64,000 nt of DNA from Litchfieldella rifensis (GCF_042646605.1 NZ_JBHRUG010000026.1:62001-126000); one strand, 5' to 3'. Shown: positions 47,691 through 57,084, counted from the stretch's first letter. Made by a program: numbers and translations. The notes: a model not told the origin generated them from the sequence alone.

Positions 47691-49913
47691 CTACGCCTTG
47701 GCGGCGTAGGCATAGAGCAGGGTCTCCTGGGCGCTGATCGGTGCGCTGTCGCCGGGGTGTTGCTTGAGATAGGTGCCGTCGGATTGCAGCAGCCAGCTCT
47801 GGCAGTTGTCCACCAGATAGGTTTCCAGGTCCTTGCGGATCCGCGCGGCGAGCTTCCTGTCGAGGAGCGGGAAGCAGGTTTCCACACGATGGAACATGTT
47901 GCGTTCCATGAAGTCAGCGCTTGAAGCCCACGCCTCGGACTTGCCGTCGTTGTTGAAGTAGAACACCCGGGTGTGTTCGAGGAAGCGGCCGATGATCGAG
48001 CGTACGCGGATATTGTCCGAGACGCCCGGGACGCCGGGACGCAGGCAGCACATGCCGCGGATGATCAGGTCGCACTCCACGCCGGCCTTGGAGGCGCGGT
48101 AGAGGGCGCGGATCAGCTTGGGCTCGGTGAGCGAGTTGCACTTGATGATCAGGTGGGCGCGTTTGCCCTTCTCGGCCAGGGCTGCTTCGCGCTCGATCAT
48201 CGCCACCAGGCGGTCGTGCAGGGTGAAGGGGGCGTGCAGCAGGGTTTCGATGCGGCGCGCCTTGCCCATGCCCGATAGCTGCTGGAAGACCTTGTGCACG
48301 TCTTCGCACAATGTCGCGTTGGCGGTGAACAGGCTGTAGTCGGTATACAGCTTGGCGGTCCTGGAGTGGTAGTTACCGGTGCCGAGATGCACATAGTAGC
48401 GCAGCTCGCCCTTCTCGCGGCGCACGATATGCAGCATCTTGGCATGGGTCTTGTACGCCATGACGCCGTAGATGACGATGGCGCCGGCTTCCTGCAGCCG
48501 CGAGGCGAGCGCCAGGTTGTCGGCTTCGTCGAAGCGGGCGCGGAGCTCGATCACCACGGTGACTTCCTTGCCGTTGCGCGCCGCTTCCACCAGCGCCCTG
48601 ACGATAGGCGACTCGGCGCCGGTGCGATACAGGGTCTGCTTGATGGCCAGCACGGCCGGGTCACGGGCGGCTTCGGCGAGCAGATCCTCGATCGGGGCGA
48701 ACGACTGGAAGGGGTGATGCAACAGGATATCGCCATCGGCGATGGCATCGAACAGGCTCGTTCCCTTCTGCAAGGGCTTGGGCAGGCCCGGGGTAAAGGG
48801 GCGGTAGCGCAGCTCGGGACGATCCACGTCCGCCAAGACGGCCATCATGCGGGTCAGGTTGACCGGACCGTTGACTCGATACAGGTCAGTCTCGCCGAGT
48901 TCGAACTGCTTGAGCAGGAAGGCCGCCAGGTCGTCGGGACAGTTGTCGGCCACCTCCAGGCGCACGCCACTGCCGTAACGCCGCGCCAGCAGTTCCCCGC
49001 GCAGCGCCGAAGCCAGGTCCGAGACCTCCTCCGGGTCCATCGACAGGTCAGCGTTGCGGGTCAGGCGGAACTGGTAGCAACCGCGTACCGCCATGCCGGG
49101 GAAGACCTCCTGGGCATGGGCGTGGATCATCGATGACAGGAAGACATATTCGGTGAATCCCTCGGTGCACAACGCCTGGGGCAGGGCGATCAGCCGCGGC
49201 AGCGAGCGCGGGGCGGGGAGAATGGCCAGTCCGCCCTCGCGACCGAAGGCATCCTTGCCTTCGAGCTCGACGATGAAGTTTAGGCTCTTGTTGACCAGAC
49301 GCGGGAAGGGATGCGACGGGTCGAGGCCGATGGGGCTGATCACCGGCATGATTTCGTCTTCGAAATAATCGCGTACCCAGCGTGACTGTTCCTCGGTCCA
49401 GTGATCGCGGCGCCGAAAGCGCAGTCCCTGCTCTTCGAGGGCCGGAATCAAGGCCTGGTTGAGGACGCGATACTGACGGTCCACCTGCTCGTGAGTGATG
49501 CGCGAGATCTCGGCCAGTGCCTGGCGCGGGGTCATGCCATCGGCGCCGGTTTCCTCGTGGCCCAGGGCGAGCTGGTGCTTGAGACCGGCGACGCGGATCT
49601 CGAAGAACTCGTCGAGGTTCGACGAAAAGATCAGCAGGAACATCAGCCGATCGAGCAGGGGATGCGAGGTGTCCAGGGCCTGTTCCAGCACCCGGATGTT
49701 GAACTGCAGGTTGGTCAGCTCGCGGTTGAAATACAGCGAGGAATCATCCAGGTCGGCTTGCATGGCGGAAGACGACTTGGCATGAATGCCGGTGCGAGTG
49801 CGATTGACCCGCAATGGTGGTGGCTCACCGAGGGCTTCAGTGACTGGAGATTCAGCGGGTGAACCTGCGGCGTAAGATACGGGGTCGTGATCGGGACTGC
49901 GCGAGTCTTCCAT
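47691..49913 (-). CDS. ppk: Polyphosphate kinase
   Basis: Polymerises ATP gamma-phosphate into polyphosphate. 740 residues with all PPK1 domains: N domain around LYFNRELTNLQFNIRVLEQA, head, and C1/C2 catalytic domains. The autophosphorylated-His region is HLGTGNYHSRTAKLYTDYSLF, and the second His site follows in the DRKLAARI portion. The first 50 residues are a non-conserved extension. Forty bp after hemB on the same strand. Its last codons form part of a 9-bp hairpin (47689-47711). Confidence 0.95.
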   Translation of the reverse strand: MEDSRSPDHDPVSYAAGSPAESPVTEALGEPPPLRVNRTRTGIHAKSSSAMQADLDDSSLYFNRELTNLQFNIRVLEQALDTSHPLLDRLMFLLIFSSNLDEFFEIRVAGLKHQLALGHEETGADGMTPRQALAEISRITHEQVDRQYRVLNQALIPALEEQGLRFRRRDHWTEEQSRWVRDYFEDEIMPVISPIGLDPSHPFPRLVNKSLNFIVELEGKDAFGREGGLAILPAPRSLPRLIALPQALCTEGFTEYVFLSSMIHAHAQEVFPGMAVRGCYQFRLTRNADLSMDPEEVSDLASALRGELLARRYGSGVRLEVADNCPDDLAAFLLKQFELGETDLYRVNGPVNLTRMMAVLADVDRPELRYRPFTPGLPKPLQKGTSLFDAIADGDILLHHPFQSFAPIEDLLAEAARDPAVLAIKQTLYRTGAESPIVRALVEAARNGKEVTVVIELRARFDEADNLALASRLQEAGAIVIYGVMAYKTHAKMLHIVRREKGELRYYVHLGTGNYHSRTAKLYTDYSLFTANATLCEDVHKVFQQLSGMGKARRIETLLHAPFTLHDRLVAMIEREAALAEKGKRAHLIIKCNSLTEPKLIRALYRASKAGVECDLIIRGMCCLRPGVPGVSDNIRVRSIIGRFLEHTRVFYFNNDGKSEAWASSADFMERNMFHRVETCFPLLDRKLAARIRKDLETYLVDNCQSWLLQSDGTYLKQHPGDSAPISAQETLLYAYAAKA

Positions 49914-49953
49914 CTTGCCTCCAACGGTCGGCGGAAGGGCGCGGTCCCTTCCG

Positions 49954-50961
49954 TCATTGCGCCAGCAGCCGAGCGGCGCGCTTGGCGAAGTAGGTCAGCA
50001 CGCCATCGGCGCCGGCGCGCTTGAAGCACATCAGTGATTCGAGAATTACCGTGTCGGCGTCCAGCCATCCCTGCTCGAAGGCCGCCATGTGCATGGCGTA
50101 TTCGCCGCTGACCTGATAAACGAAAGTCGGTACCTGGAACTCGCTCTTGACCCGCTGCACCACGTCGAGATAGGGCATGCCCGGCTTGACCATCACCATG
50201 TCGGCGCCCTCGGCCAGGTCCAGGGCCACCTCGTGCAAGGCCTCGTCGCCGTTGGCCGGGTCCATCTGGTAGGTGGCCTTGTCCGCCTTGCCCAAGTTGC
50301 CGGCCGAGCCGACGGCATCGCGAAAGGGCCCGTAATAGCGCGAGGCGTACTTCGCGCTGTAGGCCATGATGCGCGTGTTGTGCAACTGTTCCTGCTCGAG
50401 CACGCGGCGAATCGCCCCGATGCGTCCGTCCATCATGTCCGATGGCGCCACCACGTCGGCGCCCGCCTCGGCATGGGATAATGCCTGCTTGAGCAGCGTC
50501 TCCACGGTGCGGTCGTTGTGCACGTAGCCGTGTGCGTCGAGGATGCCGTCCTGGCCATGACTGGTGTAGGGATCCAGCGCCACATCGGTGATGATGCCGA
50601 GCTTGGGGCAGGCAGCCTTGAGTTCGCGCACGCTGCGTTGCACCAGACCGCCGGCATTGTAGGCCTCCTCGGCCAATTCGCTCTTGAGTCCGGGGTCGAC
50701 CACCGGAAACAGGGCCAGCGCGGGGATACCGAGGTCGACGGCCTCACGGGCTTCGTCGATCAGCAGATCCAGCGACAGGCGCTCGACGCCGGGCATCGAG
50801 GGGACGGCCTCGCGGCGTCCCTCGCCATCGAGCACGAACACCGGCCAGATCAGGTCGCCCGAGGTGAGTGTCGATTCGCGCATCAGGCGCCGAGAAAAGT
50901 CGTCCTTGCGCATGCGCCGAAGACGTGTCGATGGGTATTGGCGTGGACTGAATAGACTCAA
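49954..50961 (-). CDS. hemB: Delta-aminolevulinic acid dehydratase (porphobilinogen synthase), Mg-type
   Basis: Second committed haem step. 335 residues. The Schiff-base lysines are in YSAKYASRYYGPFRDA and MVKPGMPYLDVV. The metal segment reads DVALDPYTSHGQDG, with aspartates where zinc enzymes have three cysteines, so this is the cysteine-free magnesium class like that of Pseudomonas. N-terminus RRMRKDDFSRRLMRE matches the family. Confidence 0.96.
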   Translation of the reverse strand: MSLFSPRQYPSTRLRRMRKDDFSRRLMRESTLTSGDLIWPVFVLDGEGRREAVPSMPGVERLSLDLLIDEAREAVDLGIPALALFPVVDPGLKSELAEEAYNAGGLVQRSVRELKAACPKLGIITDVALDPYTSHGQDGILDAHGYVHNDRTVETLLKQALSHAEAGADVVAPSDMMDGRIGAIRRVLEQEQLHNTRIMAYSAKYASRYYGPFRDAVGSAGNLGKADKATYQMDPANGDEALHEVALDLAEGADMVMVKPGMPYLDVVQRVKSEFQVPTFVYQVSGEYAMHMAAFEQGWLDADTVILESLMCFKRAGADGVLTYFAKRAARLLAQ

Positions 50962-51268
50962 GATGAAATCTCCGGTCGAGAGGCGAGCGACCGATATTGC
51001 GAATCATCATCGCGCATGAATATGACGAAGGGATGACAACGGCGGTCGCTCCGACCTCGAGGGCGGTAAACGAATGATGTCGTAATGATACTGTCATGAG
51101 TATATCAGTGCCGGGCAATGTCGGAAGCGCCGGCTTGTCGCACCTCACAGGACTCTCTAAAGTGAAAAGTTCCCCTTCGGGCTAAAGTGAAGGCTTCCAC
51201 CTTCGAATTTCGTCAGGGACGCCAGGCGCAGGGCACTGACGAGGCAGCGGGCATTCAAGGAGAGCGTC
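50962..51268. other. Divergent intergenic region between hemB and elbB
   Basis: 307 bp. A direct repeat CTAAAGTGAA occurs at 51157-51166 and 51182-51191, 25 bp apart. TATATCA at 51106-51112 resembles a -10 for elbB. AAGGAG at 51258-51263 is the elbB ribosome site. No ORF or RNA gene is convincing here. Confidence 0.4.
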
Positions 51269-51928
51269 ATGAACAAACGAGTCGCGGTCATTCTCTCGGG
51301 TTGTGGCGTCCAGGATGGGGCGGAAATCTACGAGGCGACCCTGACAATGTTGCGCCTCGATCAGCGTGGCATCGACTATCGCTGCTTCGCCCCGGACATC
51401 GACCAGCATCATGTGATCGATCATCTGAGTGGCGACGTGACGACGGAGCGGCGTAATGTGCTGGTGGAATCCGCCCGCCTGGCACGCGGCGAGATCGAGT
51501 CACTGGAAGCGCTCGAGGCCGACGACTTCGAGGGGATCGTCCTGCCCGGTGGCTTCGGGGTGGCCAAGAATCTCTCGGATTTCCAGGCGGCCGGGGCCGA
51601 TATGGAGATTTTGCCGCTGCTCAGGGACAAGATCGAGGACTTTCGCGAGGCTCGCAAGCCGATCGGGCTGATGTGCATCGCCTCGGTGCTGGTTCCCCGG
51701 CTGTTGGGCGAGGGGGTGCCGGTGACCGTCGGCCATGATCCTGGTGTCGCTGGGGCGATCAGTGCCATGGGAGGGTTGCACCGTAGCTGCAAGGTGGACG
51801 AGATCGTCGTCGATCATGAACACCGGGTGATCACCACGCCCGCCTATATGCTGGCCGAACGCATCAGTGACGCCGCCAGCGGGATCTTCAAGCTGGTCGA
51901 CAAGCTCGATGAGATGATGGAGCAATAG
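51269..51928 (+). CDS. elbB: ElbB, DJ-1/PfpI-family glyoxalase-like protein
   Basis: 219 residues, start ATG 51269 after AAGGAG. N-terminus RVAVILSGCGVQDGAEIYEA is diagnostic for ElbB. The nucleophile-elbow cysteine is in KPIGLMCIASVLVPRLL. Known members have weak glyoxalase III activity and were linked to isoprenoid output; the physiological role is not settled. Converges on tatC with a repeat-rich gap. Confidence 0.92.
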   Translation: MNKRVAVILSGCGVQDGAEIYEATLTMLRLDQRGIDYRCFAPDIDQHHVIDHLSGDVTTERRNVLVESARLARGEIESLEALEADDFEGIVLPGGFGVAKNLSDFQAAGADMEILPLLRDKIEDFREARKPIGLMCIASVLVPRLLGEGVPVTVGHDPGVAGAISAMGGLHRSCKVDEIVVDHEHRVITTPAYMLAERISDAASGIFKLVDKLDEMMEQ

Positions 51929-52064
51929 GCCGAAGCGGGAAGAGCGGCGCTACGCGGCTGGAAGCGGCCGGGCTACGCCCGGAGCTTGAAGCCATAAGCT
52001 TGAAGCAGGAAGAAAACCCTTGACCCGAACTTCAGGGGCAATATGCCAGCTTCCAGCTTCCAGC
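51929..52064. repeat. Degenerate 7-bp-phased repeats and mini-hairpins between elbB and tatC
   Basis: Next to the tatC stop (52065) are three copies of CCAGCTT (52046-52066 region). Elsewhere 7-bp phasing persists: TGAAGCC, ATAAGCT, TGAAGCA, GGAAGAA (51986-52014). The hairpin CCGGGC-TAC-GCCCGG (51969-51983) is embedded. It resembles the heptamer arrays in unit type (GAAGCTN) and in lying against a stop codon. Confidence 0.75.
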
Positions 52065-52850
52065 TTACGGCTCGTCACTCTCCGTATCTTCGTCGTCTTC
52101 CTCGGCTGACTTGCGCTTGACCAGGCGCCCGAACAGGATGCCAACCTCGTAGAGCAGGTACATGGGCACCGCCAGCAGGCTCTGGGAAATCACGTCCGGA
52201 GGCGTCAGCAGCATGCCGATGACGAAGCAGCCCAGCACGATGTAGGGGCGTTTCTTCGACAGGCTTTCCACCGTGGTGGCCCCGGAATAGATCAGCAGGA
52301 AGGTGGCGATGGGGATCTCGAAGGCCACGCCGAAGGCGAAGAACAGCTTGAGCACGAAGTTGAGGTATTGGTTGATATCGGTCATTACCGCCACGTCCTC
52401 CGGCCCGGTCTGGGTGAAGAACTGGAACAGTAGCGGGAACACGACGTAATAGGCGAAGGCCGCACCGGCGTAGAACAGGGCCACGCTCGAGACCAGCAAC
52501 GGGATGGCCAGGCGCTTCTCGTTGTCGTAGAGGCCGGGGGCGATGAAGGCCCACGCCTGGTGGAGCACGAAGGGCACGGCAATGAATACCGCCACCACCA
52601 GGGTCAGTTTGAAGGGGGCCAGGAACGGCGAAGCCACTTCGGTGGCGATCATCTGCGAGCCTTCCGGCAGCAACGCCATCAGTGGCTGCGCGACGAACGA
52701 GTAGATGTCGTTGGCGAAGGCATAGAGACCCAGGAAGATCACCAGAACGGCGATCACCGCACGTATCAGGCGTGAGCGCAGCTCGATCAGGTGCTCGATC
52801 AATGGGGCCTGAGCCTGGTCCTTGTCCTGGGGGTCACGCGACGCGGTCAT
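52065..52850 (-). CDS. tatC: Twin-arginine translocase subunit TatC
   Basis: Polytopic inner-membrane receptor for twin-arginine signal peptides. 261 residues with six hydrophobic segments. LIEHLIELRSRL at the N-terminus and the FAYYVVFPLLFQFF and PIATFLLIYSG regions match the family. The C-terminal tail is charged. ATG overlaps the tatB end by 4 bp. Confidence 0.96.
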   Translation of the reverse strand: MTASRDPQDKDQAQAPLIEHLIELRSRLIRAVIAVLVIFLGLYAFANDIYSFVAQPLMALLPEGSQMIATEVASPFLAPFKLTLVVAVFIAVPFVLHQAWAFIAPGLYDNEKRLAIPLLVSSVALFYAGAAFAYYVVFPLLFQFFTQTGPEDVAVMTDINQYLNFVLKLFFAFGVAFEIPIATFLLIYSGATTVESLSKKRPYIVLGCFVIGMLLTPPDVISQSLLAVPMYLLYEVGILFGRLVKRKSAEEDDEDTESDEP

Positions 52851-53320
52851 TGGGTGCGGGAGTCCTTGTCTCGGGGCTGCGTGGCGGCGGGGTCGTCGCT
52901 GGCCGTGTCGTCACCGTCGCCCGTCTGCGCCTCGCGTTCGAGGACGGGGTCCAGACGCCGGGTGCTGTCGTCGTCGCTGGTTGCCGGCGGGTCCTCAGTC
53001 TTGGCCTTATCCTCGGACTTGGTCTTCTCTTCGGGCTTGACCTTGTCAGCGCTGTCGTCCGCCTCGGCATAGCGCTCGACGTCGCGCTTGACCTTCCCTA
53101 GGCTCTCATCGAGCTTCTTCTGTTGCTCGTTGAGTTTCTGGCGCAGCTCTTCCGCCTCCAACTGCGCGGAGATCTCGCGTTGCATCCCGGAGACGCTGCG
53201 CTTGATCTTACCGATCCACAAGCCAGTGGTCCGGGCCGCCTTGGGCAGGCGCTCGGGGCCCAGCACCAGTAGGCCGACCACACCGATGATCAGCAGTTCG
53301 AGGAAGCCGATATCGAACAT
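52847..53320 (-). CDS. tatB: Twin-arginine translocase subunit TatB
   Basis: 157 residues. MFDIGFLELLIIGVVGLLVLGPERLP is the N-terminal membrane helix with the conserved Glu and the G-P hinge, followed by an amphipathic helix and coiled region to about 75. The last 80 residues are highly acidic and low-complexity (KPEEKTKSEDKAKTED), fitting a halophile-type composition. Between tatA and tatC. Confidence 0.94.
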   Translation of the reverse strand: MFDIGFLELLIIGVVGLLVLGPERLPKAARTTGLWIGKIKRSVSGMQREISAQLEAEELRQKLNEQQKKLDESLGKVKRDVERYAEADDSADKVKPEEKTKSEDKAKTEDPPATSDDDSTRRLDPVLEREAQTGDGDDTASDDPAATQPRDKDSRTQ

Positions 53321-53326
53321 GGGCGG

Positions 53327-53587
53327 TTACTTGCGCTCGTCCTGTTCCTCGGGCTTGTGCTCGGCCTTGACGTCGTAGGTCGTGCCACCCTCGTCGTCGT
53401 GGCTGACGCGTTCCTGGGAGTCGGCGTCCTTGTCCTTGTTCTTCTCTTCCTCGTGCATGGCCTTCTTGAAGCCCTTCACGGCCCCGCCCAGGTCGCCACC
53501 GACATTACGCAGCTTCTTGGTGCCGAAGATCAGGATGATGATGCCGAGTACGATCAGCAACTGCCAGATACTGATGCCACCTAACAT
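53327..53587 (-). CDS. tatA: Twin-arginine translocase subunit TatA
   Basis: 86 residues from ATG 53587, after GGGGAGAG on the minus strand; a longer frame to 53632 lacks that site. The N-terminal helix ISIWQLLIVLGIIILIFG, the FGTKKLRNVG hinge and DLGGAVKGFKKAM amphipathic helix define TatA. Acidic tail. Six bp before tatB. Confidence 0.94.
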   Translation of the reverse strand: MLGGISIWQLLIVLGIIILIFGTKKLRNVGGDLGGAVKGFKKAMHEEEKNKDKDADSQERVSHDDEGGTTYDVKAEHKPEEQDERK

Positions 53588-53600
53588 GGAGTCTCTCCCC

Positions 53601-53942
53601 TTATTGATCGGAGGTACGGGCGGCCTTCTCATCCAGCCCGGAAATGCCGAAACGGCGTGCCAGTTCCTCCAGCACGTCCTGATGATCGATGCCCAGATGC
53701 GACAGCATCACCAGGCTATGAAACCACAGGTCAGCGGTTTCGGCGACCACCGCTTGCCGCTGAGCTTCAACGTCGCCGTAAGCATCCTTGGCGGCGAGAA
53801 TGGTCTCGGTGGCCTCTTCGCCCACCTTCTCGAGAATCTTGTTCAGGCCCTTGTGATGCAGCGACGCCACGTAGGATGTCGTCGGGTCCGCATGGCGGCG
53901 TTGTGCCAATACTTCGGCAAGCTGTTTGAGTATATCGTTCAT
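53601..53942 (-). CDS. hisE: Phosphoribosyl-ATP pyrophosphatase
   Basis: Second step of histidine synthesis. 113 residues, MazG-like all-alpha fold, metal motif EKVGEEATETILAAKD and SLVMLSHLGI. It stands alone here with no HisI domain. hisE beside the tat genes is common in gammaproteobacteria. Starts 50 bp after ubiB. Confidence 0.93.
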   Translation of the reverse strand: MNDILKQLAEVLAQRRHADPTTSYVASLHHKGLNKILEKVGEEATETILAAKDAYGDVEAQRQAVVAETADLWFHSLVMLSHLGIDHQDVLEELARRFGISGLDEKAARTSDQ

Positions 53943-53992
53943 TGCAAAAGCCCATTAAGTGAAATCAAGAAGCCGCCCGTTGGATGCGTGGG

Positions 53993-55621
53993 TCAGTGCC
54001 AGGTCAGCAGGACCACGCCCAGCGCTGCGGCGAGCAGCACCGGCCACGGCTGCCCCGCGGCCCAGCCCAGCAGGGGTTGCCAGGCCAGTGCCAGGGCCAG
54101 CAGCAATAGCCCGAGACGCATCCGCCTGGTGCTGCGGGCGGCGTGATTCAAATGGCGGCGCATGCCGGTCAGCGCCTCGGCCTGGCGCCGGCGCTGCTTG
54201 TGCTCGACTTCGGCGCGGGTCAGTGCCTGATGGGCGAGCACCGGCAGCTCGGGCAACTGGCGCGTCAGCTCCGGCGCCTGGCGTCGCAACGAATCCCACA
54301 GGCCGCGTGGGCCGGCACGATCCTTCATCCAGCGCTCGAGATAGGGCTTGGCCGTGCTCCACAGATCCAAATCAGGGTAAAGCTGGCGCCCCAGTCCTTC
54401 GATATTGAGCAGCGTCTTCTGCAACAGCACCAGTTGCGGCTGGACTTCCATGTTGAAGCGACGCGCGGTCTGGAACAGCCCCAGCAGTACCTGGCCGAAG
54501 GAGATGTCCTTGAGCGGCTTCTCGAGGATCGGCTCGCAGACGGCGCGAATGGCGGCGGCGAACTCGTTGGCACGGGTGCCCTCGCCGACCCAGCCGGACT
54601 CGATATGTAGCGCGGCGACCTCGTAGTAGTCCTGATGAAAGAAGGCTAGCAGGTTGCGCGCCAGGTAGTCCTGGTCCTCGCGGGTCAGGCTGCCGACGAT
54701 GCCGCAGTCGATGGCGATATACTGGGGATCCGATGGGTCGCCGTGGGCGACGAAGATGTTGCCCGGGTGCATGTCGGCATGGAAGAAGTTGTCGCGGAAC
54801 ACCTGGGTGAAGAAGATTTCCACGCCGCGCTCGGCCAATTTTCGCAGGTCGGTGCCGTGGGCCTGGAGTGCCGCGAGATCGGCCACCGGCACCCCATGGA
54901 TCCGTTCCTGGACCATCACGCGGCGATGCGTCAGCGGCCAGTGAATGCCTGGCACGTACAGCAGTGGCGAGTCCTTGAAGTTGCGCTTGAGCTGCGACGT
55001 ATTGGCGGCCTCCTTGTGCAGGTCGAGCTCGTCGAACAGGGTCGCCTCGTAGTCGGCGACGACCTCCACGGGACGCAGGCGTCGGGCTTCGGGGATGCGC
55101 TTCAGGAGGTGGGCCACGCGATACATCAGCGCCATGTCCTGGCGCATGACGCGCTCGATGCCGGGGCGGATGATCTTGACCACCACCTCTTCGCCGGTGT
55201 GCAGGCGGGCGGCATGCACCTGGGCAACGGAGGCCGACGCCAGGGGCAGGGTGTCGAAGTGGGCGAAGGCGGCGGACAGGGACATGGCGAGTTCCTGTTC
55301 GACCAGGGCTTCGGCTTCCTCGCCGGGGAAGGGGGGGACCTGATCCTGCAGGCGCTTGAGTTCGTCGGCGATATCCGCGGGGAACAGATCGCGCCGAGTC
55401 GACAGCATCTGACCGAACTTGACGAAGATCGGGCCCAGCGTCTCCAGGGCCAGTCGCAGGCGTTCGCCTCGCGAGCGAGGCCCCACCGGGAACAGGCGCA
55501 GCGGGGACAGCAGGAATAGCAAGCGCAGCAGCCAGGGCAAGCGCTCCATGGGGATCAGGGTATCCAGCCGGTAGCGGGTGATGACCCAGAAGATCCACAC
55601 CAGGCGCAAGCTCATTGGCAC
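53993..55621 (-). CDS. ubiB: Ubiquinone biosynthesis accessory kinase-like protein UbiB
   Basis: 542 residues of the ADCK/COQ8 family. The KxGQ motif is FVKFGQMLSTRRD; later kinase-like segments are SVAQVHAARL, DMHPGNIFVAHGD and IDCGIVGSL. Two C-terminal hydrophobic helices give a membrane anchor. Start overlaps the ubiJ end by 10 bp. Works with UbiJ in the aerobic ubiquinone complex. Confidence 0.95.
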   Translation of the reverse strand: MPMSLRLVWIFWVITRYRLDTLIPMERLPWLLRLLFLLSPLRLFPVGPRSRGERLRLALETLGPIFVKFGQMLSTRRDLFPADIADELKRLQDQVPPFPGEEAEALVEQELAMSLSAAFAHFDTLPLASASVAQVHAARLHTGEEVVVKIIRPGIERVMRQDMALMYRVAHLLKRIPEARRLRPVEVVADYEATLFDELDLHKEAANTSQLKRNFKDSPLLYVPGIHWPLTHRRVMVQERIHGVPVADLAALQAHGTDLRKLAERGVEIFFTQVFRDNFFHADMHPGNIFVAHGDPSDPQYIAIDCGIVGSLTREDQDYLARNLLAFFHQDYYEVAALHIESGWVGEGTRANEFAAAIRAVCEPILEKPLKDISFGQVLLGLFQTARRFNMEVQPQLVLLQKTLLNIEGLGRQLYPDLDLWSTAKPYLERWMKDRAGPRGLWDSLRRQAPELTRQLPELPVLAHQALTRAEVEHKQRRRQAEALTGMRRHLNHAARSTRRMRLGLLLLALALAWQPLLGWAAGQPWPVLLAAALGVVLLTWH

Positions 55622-56232
55622 GCCTCCCTATCGGCCAGACGGCGAGTCAGCCGCGCCACACGGGCTTCCAGACGATCGGTGGCCACTTCCAGTTCGGTCA
55701 GGTGATCGCGCAACACGTCGAACTGTGAACGGCCCGGCAGCAGGCGGGCTTCCTCGAAGACGTATTCGCTGATGTCGGCTTGCAGCTCACGTCGGGTTCG
55801 CTGTCCCCAGCGTGACAGCCGGCGCGCTCCTTCGGCCAGGTGGTGCGCCGGGGTGTCGCCGAGCCAGTTGGCCAATTCGGTTTCCCAGTCGAGGTCGAGG
55901 TCGCACAGCAGGTCGCGGGCGTCTTCCAGCAACTGGGGGCGCCCCCGAACGGCCAAACGACCACTGAGCATCAAGCGCTCGATGGACTCGCCGCCGAGCA
56001 GGCTGCCCAGGGCCTCGCTGTCGAGCTCGACGCTGACGTCAGCCGCGCTTTCGGCCTCGCCGCTCGCGTGCCTCAGATGCAGGCCGCGATCGTCGAAGTC
56101 GATCGCCAGCGCCAGTCGGGGGCGCCGCAGGCAGAACAGCAGCCGCGAGCCATTCAACCGTGCCAGGCGAGCCGGGGCCGCTGGGTCGCGGGACAGCAGG
56201 GTGTTCAAGGTGTGTTCGGCCAGGCGCAACAT
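55612..56232 (-). CDS. ubiJ: Ubiquinone biosynthesis accessory factor UbiJ
   Basis: 206 residues with an SCP2 sterol-carrier-like N-terminal domain (ADVSVELDSEALGSLLGGESIERLMLSG) and a coiled C-terminal half (LEVATDRLEARVARLTRRLADRE). Start overlaps the ubiE stop as TAATG. Presumed scaffold and lipid-binding factor for the Ubi complex. Confidence 0.9.
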   Translation of the reverse strand: MLRLAEHTLNTLLSRDPAAPARLARLNGSRLLFCLRRPRLALAIDFDDRGLHLRHASGEAESAADVSVELDSEALGSLLGGESIERLMLSGRLAVRGRPQLLEDARDLLCDLDLDWETELANWLGDTPAHHLAEGARRLSRWGQRTRRELQADISEYVFEEARLLPGRSQFDVLRDHLTELEVATDRLEARVARLTRRLADREACQ

Positions 56233-56978
56233 TACAACTTGATGCCGCGATGCAAGGCGACGATGCCGCCGGTAAGGTTGGTGTATTCGACGCGTTCCAG
56301 CCCGGCGGCTTCCATCATCGCCTTGAGCGTCTCCTGGTCGGGGTGCATGCGGATCGACTCGGCCAGGTAGCGATAGCTATCGGCATCGCCCGCCACCACC
56401 TCGCCGATCTTCGGCAACAAACGGAAGGAATACTCGTCGTAGGCCCTGGACAGCAGCGGGTTGCCGGGCTTGGAGAACTCCAGCACCAGCAGTCGTCCCC
56501 CGGGCTTGAGGACCCGGGCCATGGAGCGCAGGGCGGCATCCTTGTCGGTCACGTTGCGCAGGCCGAAGGCGATGGTGATGCAGTCGAAGCTGTTGTCGGG
56601 AAACGGCAGGCATTCGGCATTGGCCTGGACGTATTCGACATTGCCGCCCACGCCATGGTCGAGCAGCTTGTCGCGCCCCACGCGCAACATGGATTCGTTG
56701 ATATCGGCCAGCACCACACGGCCGCGAGGGCCGACGCGACGTGCAAACGGCAGTGTGAGATCGCCGGTGCCGCCGGCGATATCGAGCACGCTATGGCCAG
56801 GGCGCACGCCGGCACGCTCGAGTGTCAGGCGTTTCCACAGCCGGTGGATGCCGAGCGACATCAGGTCATTCATCACGTCGTAGCGCGCCGCCACCGAGTG
56901 GAAGACGTCGGCGACCCGCGAGGCCTTTTCTTCGATCGGGACTTCCTGATAGCCGAAGTGGGTGGTGCGCTTGTCCAT
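56232..56978 (-). CDS. ubiE: Ubiquinone/menaquinone C-methyltransferase UbiE
   Basis: 248 residues from ATG 56978 (MDKRTTHFGYQEVP). The frame to 57128 adds 50 unlike residues. SAM-binding motif LDIAGGTGDLTLPFARR, later NAECLPFPDNSFDCITIAFGLRNV and FSKPGNPLLSRAYD match. First gene of the ubiE-ubiJ-ubiB unit. Confidence 0.95.
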   Translation of the reverse strand: MDKRTTHFGYQEVPIEEKASRVADVFHSVAARYDVMNDLMSLGIHRLWKRLTLERAGVRPGHSVLDIAGGTGDLTLPFARRVGPRGRVVLADINESMLRVGRDKLLDHGVGGNVEYVQANAECLPFPDNSFDCITIAFGLRNVTDKDAALRSMARVLKPGGRLLVLEFSKPGNPLLSRAYDEYSFRLLPKIGEVVAGDADSYRYLAESIRMHPDQETLKAMMEAAGLERVEYTNLTGGIVALHRGIKL

Positions 56979-57084
56979 GGAGGGGTCCTGGGCGGTTGAG
57001 GATAAGGCGGTGGCGATATTGTAGCCTTCCCATGCCGGCCTTGTCTTTGACCTCGGTCGCTTGCCCAGGAATGCGTCGTGTGCC

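Noticed and set aside
47689..47711. 9-bp hairpin GCCTACGCC/GGCGTAGGC as a terminator for the DAHP synthase and ppk
   Set aside because: The stem overlaps the last ppk codons and has no T run on either side, so it is not called as a terminator, although it may stabilise 3' ends.
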